Assembly: GCA_019873685.1 (NCBI GenBank)
Contig: JAIOAT010000002.1
Coordinates: 82,463 to 146,462 of the forward strand
DNA: 64,000 nt
Direction: 5' to 3'
DNA from: Chloroflexota bacterium
Lineage (GTDB): Bacteria > Chloroflexota > Anaerolineae > Aggregatilineales > Ch27
Within the stretch, counting starts at the first letter, position 1, and each line of letters opens with the position of its first letter. Of the stretch, positions 36,626 to 46,665 are shown one piece after another. The notes beneath the pieces were generated by a model. The model was not told where the DNA came from. It was given only the letters and a program-made list of their open reading frames with translations, and did no database searches. The translations under genes were made by a program, and so were the position numbers.

Positions 36626-37882
36626 ATGTCTTACCTCAGGTTGGTCCAGGCAGCGCAGATGACCCTTCCACAGACGCTGGCGCGCTGCAATGTGTTGATC
36701 TTGCATCCTCAGTTCCGGTATCACAATCCGTTCATCGATGTTCTGCTTGCCGGGAGCCAGGCTAAAGCGCTGCATCTGACCCTGTCTGAACCGGGGACTA
36801 CGGCGCTGAAGCTCTGGGGGAGCCTGGCTCGTGAACTTGAGCGGGTGTATGGTGTCGCGCTCTCGCCGCTGACAGATGTGGAGATGGCCGCGCGGGCGCT
36901 CGGGGATGCGATCCGTCCGCTGCAGCGGTTGTTGATCATCCTGAGCGCGTATGATTACGCCGCTGATGACGTGCACCTGCTGGTGGCGCGGCTGGCTTCT
37001 GCGCTGCCGGACGAGGTCGTATTTGTGCTGGACGGTCGCGCGTGGCCAAACGCCCTGATTGCCAGCCTGGATTCGCCGCAGCGGGCAGCGCTGGTGCCGG
37101 TCTCGCCGCAGGATATGCTGCTGGACTACCTGAACCGCGACCCGAATCGCGTGCTTCTGGAAGTGCACGCCCTCGGTTCCGGGCAGGTGCTGGTCAATGG
37201 CCGCCATATCGCCCAGTGGGATGGCGCGCTGCCGCGGGCATTGTTCTTCTACTTTGTGGATCGCGGTCTGGCCACCCGTGATGATATCTTCTCGACGTTC
37301 TGGCCGGAGCTTTCCACCCGCGAGGCGACCAACGTTTTCCACGTCACCAAGCGCAAGATCAGCGAGATTCTGCAGGTTGACCTGACGGTCTATTCATCGG
37401 GCTTTTACCGCCTAGCGCCAAACATCGACCTGCATTACGATGTGGTGTCATTTGTAGAAGCCGTGCAGGAGAGTGCGATTGCCGAGCCGGACGAAGCGGA
37501 GGAACTGCTCCGGCGTGCTATCCGGTTGCATGAGCGCGATTTCCTGACCGATTTCGTTCAGCCCTGGGCGGTGCGGCGGCGAGAGGAGCTGCGGAGTACC
37601 TATGTGGACGCCCTGGCCGGGCTGGCCCGGTTGCTGGAGGACCGGGGGGAGATCGACGAGGCGCTGGGGCTGTATAGCCGCGCCTTTGGCGTATCGCCAC
37701 AGCGCGAGGACCTGGCCCGCCAGCAGATGCGGTTGTATGGACAGGCCGGGCAACCTGACCGCGCGCTGGGAGTCTATCACCGTCTGGTGACCGAACTGAA
37801 GACCTCGTTGGGGGTGACGCCCAGCCCGGAGACAGTTGCGCTGGCCGAGGAGGTGCAGCGGATGGCTCCGGCGGCCTGCTAA
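36626..37882 (+). CDS. BTAD-domain transcriptional regulator
   Basis: A 418-residue protein. The last 260 residues have a winged-helix region (RALFFYFVDRGLATRDDIFSTFWPE...VFHVTKRKI) followed by the BTAD helical domain (RAIRLHERDFLTDFVQPWAVRRREELRSTYVDALAGLARLLEDRG-like, then TPR-like helices). This is the plan of SARP-type activators. The first 170 residues resemble the nucleotide-binding or sensor part of larger MalT/SARP relatives but lack a clear Walker motif. The gene has an AT-rich promoter and stands alone, which fits an autonomous regulator. The targets are unknown. Confidence 0.82.
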   Translation: MSYLRLVQAAQMTLPQTLARCNVLILHPQFRYHNPFIDVLLAGSQAKALHLTLSEPGTTALKLWGSLARELERVYGVALSPLTDVEMAARALGDAIRPLQRLLIILSAYDYAADDVHLLVARLASALPDEVVFVLDGRAWPNALIASLDSPQRAALVPVSPQDMLLDYLNRDPNRVLLEVHALGSGQVLVNGRHIAQWDGALPRALFFYFVDRGLATRDDIFSTFWPELSTREATNVFHVTKRKISEILQVDLTVYSSGFYRLAPNIDLHYDVVSFVEAVQESAIAEPDEAEELLRRAIRLHERDFLTDFVQPWAVRRREELRSTYVDALAGLARLLEDRGEIDEALGLYSRAFGVSPQREDLARQQMRLYGQAGQPDRALGVYHRLVTELKTSLGVTPSPETVALAEEVQRMAPAAC

Positions 37883-37969
37883 CCGCGCTGGTATCGTGGC
37901 CGGGGAGCCGCATGAGCTGCAGGCTGCAGAGGCTCTCCGCCAGGGGGCGGCGCTATCGTTGAGGACTAT

Positions 37970-38014
37970 AGCCACATCATTCGTCTCGTAGTTGGGAGGC
38001 GTGATGATGTGGCT
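37970..38014 (+). promoter_or_regulatory. Inverted repeat before the QTMAN-like gene
   Basis: AGCCACATCAT (37970-37980) is a perfect reverse complement of ATGATGTGGCT (38004-38014), 23 bases apart. It sits 27 bases before the GTG start. It could be an operator or a leader hairpin; there is no T run. Confidence 0.5.
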
Positions 38015-38040
38015 CTGTGTTGCTGGACAGAGGTTAAACG

Positions 38041-39129
38041 GTGCACGTCCTGCTTATCGAGCCGTATGGTGGTGGTTCCCATGCGGCCTGGATGGAGGGT
38101 TACCGGGCGCACAGCCGCCACACGGTCACGCTGCTGAGTCTGCCGGGGCAATACTGGAAGTGGCGGATGCAGGGTGGGGCGGCTACGCTGGCCCGTATGT
38201 TCCTGGCCTCTGATCTACAGCCGGATGTGATTCTGGCCAGCGATATGCTCAATCTGCCAGCTTTCCTGGGACTGACGCGGGCCAGAACCGCCCACGTGCC
38301 CTGTGCTCTGTACTTCCACGAGAACCAGATCACCTATCCCATGGCAGCGGGCCAGCGCAAAGAGGTGCACTTTCAGCTGGGGTTGATCAACTATCTGAGT
38401 GCGCTGGCTGCTGACGCGCTGTTCTTCAATAGCCAGTATCATCTGGAGAGCTTCTTTGAGGGACTCCCCCGGGAACTGAAGCACTACCCGGATTTCAACG
38501 AACTGGACTCGATTCACTCGCTGCGTCAGAAATCCGCGGTATTGCCCCTGGGCCTTGACCTGCGCCGCTTTGACGCTTACCGGCCTTCAAGCCGGCGAAG
38601 CGGGCCGCCGTTGATCCTCTGGAACCACCGCTGGGAATATGACAAGAATCCACAACCATTTCTGAACGCGCTGATCCGGATGGCCGAAGCAGGGCTGGCA
38701 TTTGAGGTGGCGCTGACCGGCGAGAACATCCGCCAGGTTCCGGAGGAATTTGAGGCGGCGCGCAGGCGGCTGGGCGAGCGGGTCGTGCAATACGGCTATG
38801 TGGAAGACTTTGCCCAATACGCTCGCCTGCTGTGGGCGGCGGACATTCAGGTCAGCACGGCGTACCATGACTTCTTCGGGGCCAGTACCTGCGAAGCCAT
38901 CTATTGCGGGTGCCTGCCGCTGCTGCCGAAGCGGCTCAACTATCCGGCGCTGATCCCGCCAGCCTTTCATGATCTGTGCCTGTATCTGGAAGGGCAGGTG
39001 AGCCAGCGCCTGGCTGAGCTGGTGGCGAGGCCCGTCGCGGCGCCGGCGGCGCTGCGCGAACACGTCAGCCAGTTTGACTGGTCGGTTCAGGCCCCGCGCT
39101 ATGACGCGGCACTGGAGGCCCTGGTCTGA
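38041..39129 (+). CDS. GTDC1/QTMAN-family glycosyltransferase (DUF3524-type)
   Basis: A GT4-type retaining glycosyltransferase of 362 residues. It matches animal GTDC1 over its length: EPYGGGSH at the start, YWKWRM, YFHENQITYP near residue 100, NHRWEYDKNP near 196, and YHDFFGASTCEAIYCGC then PKRLNYP later. Animal GTDC1 is the queuosine tRNA mannosyltransferase QTMAN, which adds mannose to Q34 of tRNA-Asp. What bacterial relatives do is not established as far as I know; a tRNA or other glycosylation role is possible. The GTG start has GAGG about 8 bases upstream. It ends 1 base from the end of the topoisomerase gene on the other strand. Confidence 0.85.
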   Translation: MHVLLIEPYGGGSHAAWMEGYRAHSRHTVTLLSLPGQYWKWRMQGGAATLARMFLASDLQPDVILASDMLNLPAFLGLTRARTAHVPCALYFHENQITYPMAAGQRKEVHFQLGLINYLSALAADALFFNSQYHLESFFEGLPRELKHYPDFNELDSIHSLRQKSAVLPLGLDLRRFDAYRPSSRRSGPPLILWNHRWEYDKNPQPFLNALIRMAEAGLAFEVALTGENIRQVPEEFEAARRRLGERVVQYGYVEDFAQYARLLWAADIQVSTAYHDFFGASTCEAIYCGCLPLLPKRLNYPALIPPAFHDLCLYLEGQVSQRLAELVARPVAAPAALREHVSQFDWSVQAPRYDAALEALV

Positions 39130-39130
39130 T

Positions 39131-41596
39131 TCAGGTGGCTTCTGGCCTGGTTGCAGGCGTTTCCAGCCGCGGCTGGTAGACGACCACGCTCCTGACCGTT
39201 TCTTTGGCGCGGAGAGAGATCACGAAGTCGCCGCGGGTGCTGCGCCCGCCCTTCGGCGCCAGGCTGAGCCGCATGTATTTGGTCTTGTCCTTGCTGGTGA
39301 TTACCACCAGATTGTCGTCACGGCGACCGATCACGCCAGCGGCCACCTCCAGCGCATCCTCCGGTAGCTTCATGGTGATCACACCGCTTCCGGCCCGGCC
39401 CTGCGTCGGGTATTCGGTCACCGGCGTATACTTGGCGATGCCGGTATCGGTGATGACCCAGACAAACTGGCGCTCGTCGGCGATGCCAGCGCCAACCACA
39501 CGATCCCGCTGACCGAGCAGCTTGACACCGCGCATCCCTCCGGCGGGCAGACCGGTCGGGCGCACAGAGTCGACAGGGAAGCGAATGGCCTGACCCTGCG
39601 CCGTGATCAGAATCACCTCGGTTTCCTCCCGCACCGGAAAAACCCATCCCAGACGCGAATCGCCCACGTTCATGACCTTGAACACGTTGGCGGTGGGACC
39701 GGGCAGGTCTTCCATGCGGATACGCTTGACATTGCCATCAGCGGCCACCAGAAACAGGAAGCCCTCCGTCAGGGAGGTGGGCAGGCTGAGGGCGGCAGTA
39801 ACCTTGCCGCGATCCTCTTCCGGCAGGGCGCAGAGTGCGTTTACTGGCGTGCCCTGCTCGGGGTCTTCCGCCTGCGGGATCTGGTGCACGGGAAGGGTGG
39901 CGGCTTCCCCTTTTTCGGTAAAGAGGTACAGGACGTGGGCAGTGTTACTGGCCAGCAGGACACGGGGCACCACGGGCGAGGTCGCGGTGATTCGCGGGGG
40001 GGTATCGGAATAGGTCCGGCTGATCAGACCGTCGGCAGTCAGGGCGACCCAGGTATCCTCATTGGGAATCTGCAGGTCGCCCGCGGAGACATCGCTGGCC
40101 AACCCGCCCATGATCACCGTCCGGCGGGGGTCGCCGTAGCGGGCTTTGACTTCCTTCAGTTCCTCTGCGATGGCCGCCCGCATGAGTTTGGGGCTGGCCA
40201 GCAGTTTCTCCAGGTGCTTGATGAGCTGGAGCTTCTCCTTGTATTCGTCCTGAATCTTCTTGCGTTCCAGGGCAGCTAACCGGCGGAGTTGCATATCCAG
40301 GATGGCCTGCGCCTGGACCTCGGTCAGATGGAATGCCTGGCGGAGGTTCTGGCGGGCGGTCTCGACGGTGCGCGAGCGGCGAATGATGTCGATCGCCTGA
40401 TCGAGGTGATCCAGGGCGGTGAGCAGTCCTTCCAGGATATGCGCGCGCTCGCGGGCACGCTCCAGATCGTACTGACTGCGCCGTCGCACGACCGACAGCC
40501 GGTGATCCAGATAGACGCGCAGCGCCTGCTTGAGGCTGAGCGTGCGCGGCTCACCGTCCACCAGCGCCAGCATGATGATGCCAAAAGTGGTCTGTAGCGG
40601 GGTGAGCTTGAACAACTCAGCCAGCACCTGCGCCGGGTCAGCGGTGCGGCTGAGTTCGACTACCACACGCAGCCCCTGCCGGTCAGATTCATCGCGCAGA
40701 TCGCTCATCCCTTCGATCTTGCCGGTCTGGGCCAGTTCCGCGATACGCTCAATAAGGCTGACTTTGTTGACCTGGTAGGGCAGTTCGGTGATGATGATCC
40801 GGCTCCGGCCTCGGCCCATGTCTTCCAGGTGGACTTTGGCCCGCACGATGATCTTGCCCCGCCCGACGGCGTAAGCAGCCTGTAGCGAGTCTTCGTCCGG
40901 CGTCGCGCCTTCGGCGCGGTAGACGATGCCGCCGGTGGGAAAGTCCGGCCCCTTGATGAAACGCATCAGTTCCGGGACGCCGATTTCGTCCAGCTTCTCC
41001 CAGTTCTCCAGCATGAAGACCAGTGCGTCGCACACTTCGCCCAGGTTATGCGGCGGGATATTGGTGGACATGCCCACGGCGATCCCGGAAGTGCCGTTGA
41101 CCAGCAGGTTAGGCACACTGGCAGGCAGCACCAGCGGTTCCTCCAGGGTGCCGTCGAAGTTCTGAGCAAAGTCGACGGTGTTCTTGGCGATGTCCGCCAG
41201 CATGTCCTGGCCCATCGGCGCCATCCGCGCTTCGGTATAGCGCATGGCGGCGGCGCCATCGCCATCGATGCTGCCGAAGTTACCCTGGCCATCGATGAGG
41301 GGATAGCGCATGGAAAAGTCCTGCGCCATGCGGACCATGGCCTCGTAGACGGCCATGTCGCCATGGGGGTGATACTTGCCCAGTACCTCGCCAACGATGC
41401 GCGCGCTCTTCTTGTGGGCGCTTTCTGGCCCCAGGCCCATGTCGTGCATCGCGTACAGGATGCGCCGGTGAACGGGCTTGAGGCCGTCGCGGGCATCCGG
41501 CAGGGCGCGGGACACGATCACACTCATGGCGTAATCAAGATACGCCTGGCGCATCTCTTCGTCGATTTTGACCGGTCGAACAACGCCGATTTCCAT
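39131..41596 (-). CDS. gyrA: Type IIA DNA topoisomerase subunit A (GyrA/ParC)
   Basis: The DNA-cutting subunit of gyrase or topoisomerase IV, 821 residues. The catalytic Tyr120 is in [11 protein letters not shown]. The quinolone region reads [17 protein letters not shown], with Met81 in the place of E. coli Ser83 and Glu85 in the place of Asp87. The C-terminal beta-pinwheel is present, but I find no QRRGGKG GyrA box where the first blade should hold it; only TQGRAGSG occurs near the end. This makes ParC-like activity possible, so the symbol is provisional. The subunit B gene is not in the window. The gene has a TTGACA promoter. Confidence 0.93.
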   Translation of the reverse strand: MEIGVVRPVKIDEEMRQAYLDYAMSVIVSRALPDARDGLKPVHRRILYAMHDMGLGPESAHKKSARIVGEVLGKYHPHGDMAVYEAMVRMAQDFSMRYPLIDGQGNFGSIDGDGAAAMRYTEARMAPMGQDMLADIAKNTVDFAQNFDGTLEEPLVLPASVPNLLVNGTSGIAVGMSTNIPPHNLGEVCDALVFMLENWEKLDEIGVPELMRFIKGPDFPTGGIVYRAEGATPDEDSLQAAYAVGRGKIIVRAKVHLEDMGRGRSRIIITELPYQVNKVSLIERIAELAQTGKIEGMSDLRDESDRQGLRVVVELSRTADPAQVLAELFKLTPLQTTFGIIMLALVDGEPRTLSLKQALRVYLDHRLSVVRRRSQYDLERARERAHILEGLLTALDHLDQAIDIIRRSRTVETARQNLRQAFHLTEVQAQAILDMQLRRLAALERKKIQDEYKEKLQLIKHLEKLLASPKLMRAAIAEELKEVKARYGDPRRTVIMGGLASDVSAGDLQIPNEDTWVALTADGLISRTYSDTPPRITATSPVVPRVLLASNTAHVLYLFTEKGEAATLPVHQIPQAEDPEQGTPVNALCALPEEDRGKVTAALSLPTSLTEGFLFLVAADGNVKRIRMEDLPGPTANVFKVMNVGDSRLGWVFPVREETEVILITAQGQAIRFPVDSVRPTGLPAGGMRGVKLLGQRDRVVGAGIADERQFVWVITDTGIAKYTPVTEYPTQGRAGSGVITMKLPEDALEVAAGVIGRRDDNLVVITSKDKTKYMRLSLAPKGGRSTRGDFVISLRAKETVRSVVVYQPRLETPATRPEAT

Positions 41597-41639
41597 GCGG
41601 GCATTCCTTACTGGTAACGCTCAGGAATTGTTGCGGATT

Positions 41640-41668
41640 ATGATATGAAATGGCAGGCCGTCTGTCAA
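41640..41668 (-). promoter_or_regulatory. gyrA promoter
   Basis: On the minus strand a perfect TTGACA (41663-41668) and TATCAT (41640-41645) are 17 bases apart, with a leader of about 40 bases. Confidence 0.78.
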
Positions 41669-41700
41669 ATAAAGAAAAACAAACGTTCTAATGAATTTGC

Positions 41701-41745
41701 AAAAAAAGCGCGGAGGGCGGCGCTATCACTAAACCGCCCTCCGCG
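41701..41745 (-). terminator. rpoC terminator
   Basis: A perfect 12-bp stem (41709-41720 with 41734-41745, CGCGGAGGGCGG) with a 13-base loop is followed on the minus strand by seven T bases (41701-41707). Confidence 0.94.
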
Positions 41746-41760
41746 TCAGTGCGCTGATGC

Positions 41761-44700
41761 TTACATTGTGTTGACGTCGCTCAGATCGCTCTCGGTCTCG
41801 TCGTAAAGCTCTTCTTCCTCGTCTTCGTCTTCGTCATACTCGTTGACGAAGGTACGATGTTCCAGCGTGGTTTTCACGGCTTCGCTGGCCCGGTTCTGGT
41901 AGGCGTTGAAGCTGGTGCCAGCCGGGATGAGCTTGCCGATGATCACGTTCTCTTTGAGGCCGTAGAGCGGGTCTTCCTTACCCTCGATGGCGGCGCCAGC
42001 CAGCACCTTGATGGTGTGCTGGAAGCTGGCTGCGCTGAGGAAGCTATCCGTGCTGAGCGCAGCCTTGGTGACGCCCAGGAGCACCGGCACGCCGACGGCA
42101 GGCTCACCACCCTTGGCCAGGACTTCCTCGTTGATCTTGAGCAGTTGCAGCTTGTCGACCAGCTCGCCGGGCAGCAGGTGAGTATCGCCGCTGCGAGTGA
42201 TCTGCGCTTTGGAGAGCATCTTGCGGATGATGACCTCAAAGTGCTTGTCGTTGATGGGCACGCCCTGGCTGCGGTAGACCTTCTGCACCTCGCTTAGCAG
42301 GTAGAGCTGGGTTGCCTCAGCGCCAAGGATGCGCAGGATGCGGTGCGGGTTCTTGGCGCCTTCGGTCAGTTGCTGGCCGGCGGTGACCCGCGCACCGTCA
42401 TAGATGTCCGGCATCAGGCGGGCGCTGGAGGGGATTTCGTACTCCCGCTCTTCCCGGCGCTCGTAGCGCAGATAGATCCGGCCATCTTCCAGGTGCACCT
42501 GGCCATCCATCCCGGCGGTGATGACGTCTTCACCATCCGCCTGGCGGGCCAGCTCCTGCCCGGCTTTGACCTGCTGCTCATCTTCCACCAGCAGGACGTA
42601 GCCTGCCGGGATGTCGTACTGCTCGCTGACGACTTCGCTGTCGATGACCGTAGCGATACGCACGCCTTCCGGCGTCCTGGACAGCCGCACGATGCCAGCG
42701 ATGTCGCTCATGACCGCTTCGCCCTTGGGCTTCTTGCGGGCCTCAAAGAGTTCCTCCACACGCGGCAGACCGCTGGTGATGTCGCCGGAAGCCTGGGCAG
42801 TACCGCCGGTATGGAAGGTACGCAGGGTGAGCTGGGTGCCGGGTTCGCCGATCGACTGCGCGGCGACGATACCGACCGCTGCGCCCACCTGAACGACCTC
42901 ACCACGGCCCAGGTCACGCCCATAGCACTTGGCGCAGATGCCATGCAGCAACTGGCAGGTCATCGGGCTGCGGACGTATACTTCGCGGACGCCAGCATCC
43001 ACCAGCGCATCAGCCAGGTCTTCATCGATCATCTCATTGCGGCCAACGATCACCTCGCCCGTCTTGGGGTTGAAGGCCGGGGCTGCGGCGAAACGACCGA
43101 TGAGCCGTTCCTGCATCTTCTGGCCGGCCACGTCATCATCGGCGCGGATCCAGATGCCTGCTTCGGTTTCGCAGTCTTCCGCATTGATGATGACGTCCTG
43201 GGCCACGTCAACCAGGCGGCGGGTCAGGTAGCCAGCGTCAGCGGTACGCAGTGCGGTATCCGCCAGACCCTTGCGCGCGCCGTGCGAGGAGATGAAGTAC
43301 TCCAGGGCGTCCAGACCCTTGCGGAAGTGGCTGCGGATGGGCAGGTCAATGATGCGACCGGAGGGGTCGGCCATCAGACCGCGCATACCGGCCAGCTGGG
43401 TGATCGGGCCGAAGCCGCCTTTGGTGGAACCGGACAGCGCCATGATCGCAATCGGGCCGAATGGATCGAGGCGGTTCTTGATGACTTCGCTCAGGTCGCT
43501 CTTGGCCTTGGTCCAGCTGTCGATGGTGATCTGGTAACGCTCTTCCTCAGTGAGCAGACCACGGCGGAAGCTGCGCTCCGCTTCGTCGACGATCTCACTG
43601 GCCTTGGCCAGGATTTCTTCACGTTCCTCCGGAACGGTCAGGTCGGAGACAGCGATAGTCGTCCCGGAGACGGTGGCATAGTGGAAGCCAGTGTTCTTGA
43701 TGGCGTCCACTATGTCGGTGGTCAGATCAGCGCCCAGCAACTGGTAGCTACGGGCTACGAGCTGCTGCAGGTTCTTCTTGTCCATCGTCTGCTGCACAAA
43801 GCGCAGCGCATCCGGCAGGATCCGGTTGAAGATCGCCCGGCCTACCGTGGTCAGTTCTGGCTCCGGCTGTGGCGGACGATTGTCGTAATAGTTGCCAAGC
43901 CGGATGGGCGTATGGAGATCAACCAAGCCCAGACCGTAGAGATATTCGACCTCGTCCATGTCGACGACGAGGCGGCGATCCGCCAGGTTGGCGATGACCA
44001 GCGGCCAATCCGGATGCTTCTTCAACATCTGCTGCAGGTCGTAGCCGTTGAAGAGCATGCAGTCTACCGCGCCGCTGAGCGTAGCCTCGATCAGGCGGTC
44101 GACGGCACTCTTGCCAGAGACTGGCCTGCCTTCGGCGTCAACCTGGGTATCGAACAGAATCACATCATTCTGAGCAGCAAGGTCACGCTGCTCGGCGACA
44201 CGGGCGCCGGTAGTGTCTTTGGCGACGCCAATGCGCTTGCCCACCAGGCTGCTCCAGTGGCGGAATTCCTCGGCGCGGTCAGCGCGCGCGATGATGTCCG
44301 CGTTGGGGTCCATGGTCAGGTAGTAGTTGCCCAGCACCATGTCCTTAGCCGGGCCAACGATGGGTGCACCGTCGGCTGGCTTGAGCAGGTTCTTGGTGCT
44401 CAGCATCAGTTCGCGGGCTTCCTGGACGGCCTTGTCGCTCAGTGGTACGTGTACAGCCATCTGGTCGCCATCAAAGTCCGCATTGAAGGCGGCACACACC
44501 AGCGGGTGAATCTGGATGGCCTTGCCCTCGACCAGGATCGGCTCAAAAGCCTGGATGCCCAGCCGGTGCAGGGTAGGGGCGCGGTTGAGCAACACCGGGC
44601 GCTCTTTGATGACTTCCTCAAGCGTTTCCCAGACTTCAGGCTTTTCCTGTTCGATGATGCGCTTGGCGCCCTTGACGTTGGTGGCATGGTTGTACTGAAC

Positions 44701-46356
44701 CAGTCTGCTGATTACGAAGGGCCGGAACAGTTCCAGAGCCATGGTCTTGGGCAGACCGCACTGGTGCAGCTTGAGCTTGGGGCCGATCACGATGACGGAA
44801 CGGCCTGAGTAGTCCACGCGCTTACCCAGCAGGTTACGGCGGAAGCGCCCCTTCTTGCCCTTGAGCATGTCGCTCAGGCTCTTGAGTTCGCGCCGACCGC
44901 GTCGGCTGAGGGCCTTGCCACGCTGGCTGTTGTCGATCAGGCTATCGACAGCTTCCTGCAGCATGCGCTTCTCGTTGCGGACGATGACGTCAGGCGCGCC
45001 AAGCTCCAGCAACCGCTTGAGACGGTTGTTGCGGTTGATCACCCGGCGGTAGAGATCGTTCAGGTCGCTGGTGGCAAAGCGGCCACCATCGAGCTGCACC
45101 ATCGGGCGCAGGTCCGGTGGAATGACCGGCAGAACGCTCAGGATCATCCATTCCGGACGATTGCCGCTCTTGCGCAGGCTCTCCACCACGCGCAGGCGCT
45201 TGGTTGCTTTCTTCTTGCGCTGCTTGGAGCGGGTGGTGCGCACCTCGACCCACAGCTCTTTGGAGAGGCGGTCGAGGTCCATGTTCTTGAGGATTTCGTA
45301 GAAGGCTTCCGCACCCATGTCGGCCTTGAAGACCTGGCCGTACTTGGCGCGCAACTCGCGGTACTTTGGCTCGCCAAGGAACTGCAACGGTTGCAGCGAG
45401 AGCAGTTCCGAACGGCTTTCCTGGGCGGCGGCGCGAATCTGATTGAGAGTCTGCGCCTTTTCGGCCATCTGCTCTTCGATGTCACGGGCGGCATCGGTGC
45501 TGCGAACGTTGATGTTCTGTTCAGCCAGGGCGATTTCGGCCTTGCGACGCTCTTCGATGTCGATCTGCAGTTCGTTGAGACGCTCGTTGACGGCAGCCTG
45601 AATGCGGGTAATATGCTCATGCCCGATCACGCTGCCGGCGCGGACAATGACGGTATCCGCCGCCTCGAAACGAATGTCGCTGGCGGCAGTCTGCCCCATC
45701 TGGTTCTCAATACGATCCTGCAGGCCCTGCGCTTCGCGGATGATCTCATCCGAAAGGCGGGTGAATTCGGCGTTGTAGCTGGCGTTGATCTCGGCGATCT
45801 GCTGCTGCAACGCCTCAAGGTCAGCGTCACGCTCGCTACGCAGGGCGTCGATCTGCTCGTCCAGCTTGCCGCCAAGCGCGGCCTCCTGACGGGCCAGCTC
45901 CTCGTCGATGCGCTTGAGCGCTTTCTGGCGCGCCTCTTCATCGACATGGGTGATCACGTACTGGGCGAAGTACAGCACGCGGTCAAGGTTGCGACGGCTG
46001 ATATCCAGGAGCAGGCCCAGATAGCTGGGCACGCGGCGCGTGTACCAGACGTGGGCCACCGGGGCGGCCAGCACAATGTGGCCCATGCGTTCGCGCCGCA
46101 CCGAGGAGCGGGTGACTTCCACGCCGCACTTGTCGCAGATGATGCCCTTGTACCGAATGTTCTTGTACTTGCCGCAGTAGCACTGCCAGTCTTTGGTCGG
46201 ACCGAAGATGGCTTCACAGAAGAGACCATCTTTTTCCGGTCGCAACCGGCGGTAGTTAATCGTCTCCGGCTTGGTTACTTCGCCATAGGACCACGATAAG
46301 ATCTGTTCCGGTGAAGCCAGGCTGATGCGCAGCGCGCGAAAGTCTTTCGCCTCCAA
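41761..46356 (-). CDS. rpoC: RNA polymerase beta' subunit
   Basis: The catalytic clamp subunit of RNA polymerase, 1531 residues. The N-terminal zinc site has Cys59, Cys61, Cys74 and Cys77. The active site NADFDGD lies near residue 624. The rest has standard motifs such as [17 protein letters not shown] and RTFHTGG. Residues about 140-325 hold an extra coiled-coil-rich insertion ([18 protein letters not shown] and following) compared with E. coli, and the C-terminus has a strongly acidic tail. The gene has its own TTGACA promoter and terminator, and rpoB is not adjacent. Confidence 0.99.
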   Translation of the reverse strand: MEAKDFRALRISLASPEQILSWSYGEVTKPETINYRRLRPEKDGLFCEAIFGPTKDWQCYCGKYKNIRYKGIICDKCGVEVTRSSVRRERMGHIVLAAPVAHVWYTRRVPSYLGLLLDISRRNLDRVLYFAQYVITHVDEEARQKALKRIDEELARQEAALGGKLDEQIDALRSERDADLEALQQQIAEINASYNAEFTRLSDEIIREAQGLQDRIENQMGQTAASDIRFEAADTVIVRAGSVIGHEHITRIQAAVNERLNELQIDIEERRKAEIALAEQNINVRSTDAARDIEEQMAEKAQTLNQIRAAAQESRSELLSLQPLQFLGEPKYRELRAKYGQVFKADMGAEAFYEILKNMDLDRLSKELWVEVRTTRSKQRKKKATKRLRVVESLRKSGNRPEWMILSVLPVIPPDLRPMVQLDGGRFATSDLNDLYRRVINRNNRLKRLLELGAPDVIVRNEKRMLQEAVDSLIDNSQRGKALSRRGRRELKSLSDMLKGKKGRFRRNLLGKRVDYSGRSVIVIGPKLKLHQCGLPKTMALELFRPFVISRLVQYNHATNVKGAKRIIEQEKPEVWETLEEVIKERPVLLNRAPTLHRLGIQAFEPILVEGKAIQIHPLVCAAFNADFDGDQMAVHVPLSDKAVQEARELMLSTKNLLKPADGAPIVGPAKDMVLGNYYLTMDPNADIIARADRAEEFRHWSSLVGKRIGVAKDTTGARVAEQRDLAAQNDVILFDTQVDAEGRPVSGKSAVDRLIEATLSGAVDCMLFNGYDLQQMLKKHPDWPLVIANLADRRLVVDMDEVEYLYGLGLVDLHTPIRLGNYYDNRPPQPEPELTTVGRAIFNRILPDALRFVQQTMDKKNLQQLVARSYQLLGADLTTDIVDAIKNTGFHYATVSGTTIAVSDLTVPEEREEILAKASEIVDEAERSFRRGLLTEEERYQITIDSWTKAKSDLSEVIKNRLDPFGPIAIMALSGSTKGGFGPITQLAGMRGLMADPSGRIIDLPIRSHFRKGLDALEYFISSHGARKGLADTALRTADAGYLTRRLVDVAQDVIINAEDCETEAGIWIRADDDVAGQKMQERLIGRFAAAPAFNPKTGEVIVGRNEMIDEDLADALVDAGVREVYVRSPMTCQLLHGICAKCYGRDLGRGEVVQVGAAVGIVAAQSIGEPGTQLTLRTFHTGGTAQASGDITSGLPRVEELFEARKKPKGEAVMSDIAGIVRLSRTPEGVRIATVIDSEVVSEQYDIPAGYVLLVEDEQQVKAGQELARQADGEDVITAGMDGQVHLEDGRIYLRYERREEREYEIPSSARLMPDIYDGARVTAGQQLTEGAKNPHRILRILGAEATQLYLLSEVQKVYRSQGVPINDKHFEVIIRKMLSKAQITRSGDTHLLPGELVDKLQLLKINEEVLAKGGEPAVGVPVLLGVTKAALSTDSFLSAASFQHTIKVLAGAAIEGKEDPLYGLKENVIIGKLIPAGTSFNAYQNRASEAVKTTLEHRTFVNEYDEDEDEEEELYDETESDLSDVNTM

Positions 46357-46551
46357 GGCGTCCCTCCTCTGCGCTCAACTCAAATGGGTAGGTGAGCGGG
46401 TGCCAGTAAACGTTAGCCACAGGTGCGGGATATTCAGTCACAGGAGGACACTCAAGCTTTCCGGCAAGGCAAAACAGCGCAAGAACTCTGGTTCTAGCGC
46501 CGATTGACCTGCACAGAGTAGCTCTTTCACCCGTCCGCCACAGTATTCCTC
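46357..46551 (-). other. rpoC leader region
   Basis: The 309-base gap between rpoC and the HEAT gene holds the rpoC promoter, a hairpin downstream of the HEAT gene, and this leader of about 185 bases. I see no open frame or clear attenuator in the leader. GGAGG-like bases lie just before the rpoC start. Confidence 0.6.
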
Positions 46552-46579
46552 AGTATACAATAGCCCTGAGCAGTGTCAA
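46552..46579 (-). promoter_or_regulatory. rpoC promoter
   Basis: On the minus strand a perfect TTGACA (46574-46579) and TATACT (46552-46557) are 16 bases apart. Confidence 0.82.
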
Positions 46580-46594
46580 GGTCTGTGTTGTTGA

Positions 46595-46619
46595 TCGCCG
46601 GTGAGAACATCACCGGCGA
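46595..46619 (-). terminator. Hairpin terminator after the HEAT-repeat gene
   Basis: A perfect 10-bp stem (TCGCCGGTGA with TCACCGGCGA) and a 5-base loop. Only a weak T-rich end follows, but the place between the HEAT stop and the rpoC promoter fits termination. Confidence 0.65.
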
Positions 46620-46665
46620 AAGTCCTCGTGAGTTGCCTACCATATTAGAGGGTCTCTGCGCCCAC

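Noticed and set aside
42343..44808. An 821-codon open frame on the plus strand within rpoC
   Set aside because: It is antisense to a certain gene. The long frame comes from the high-GC codon use of rpoC; it has no ribosome site, promoter or family motif.
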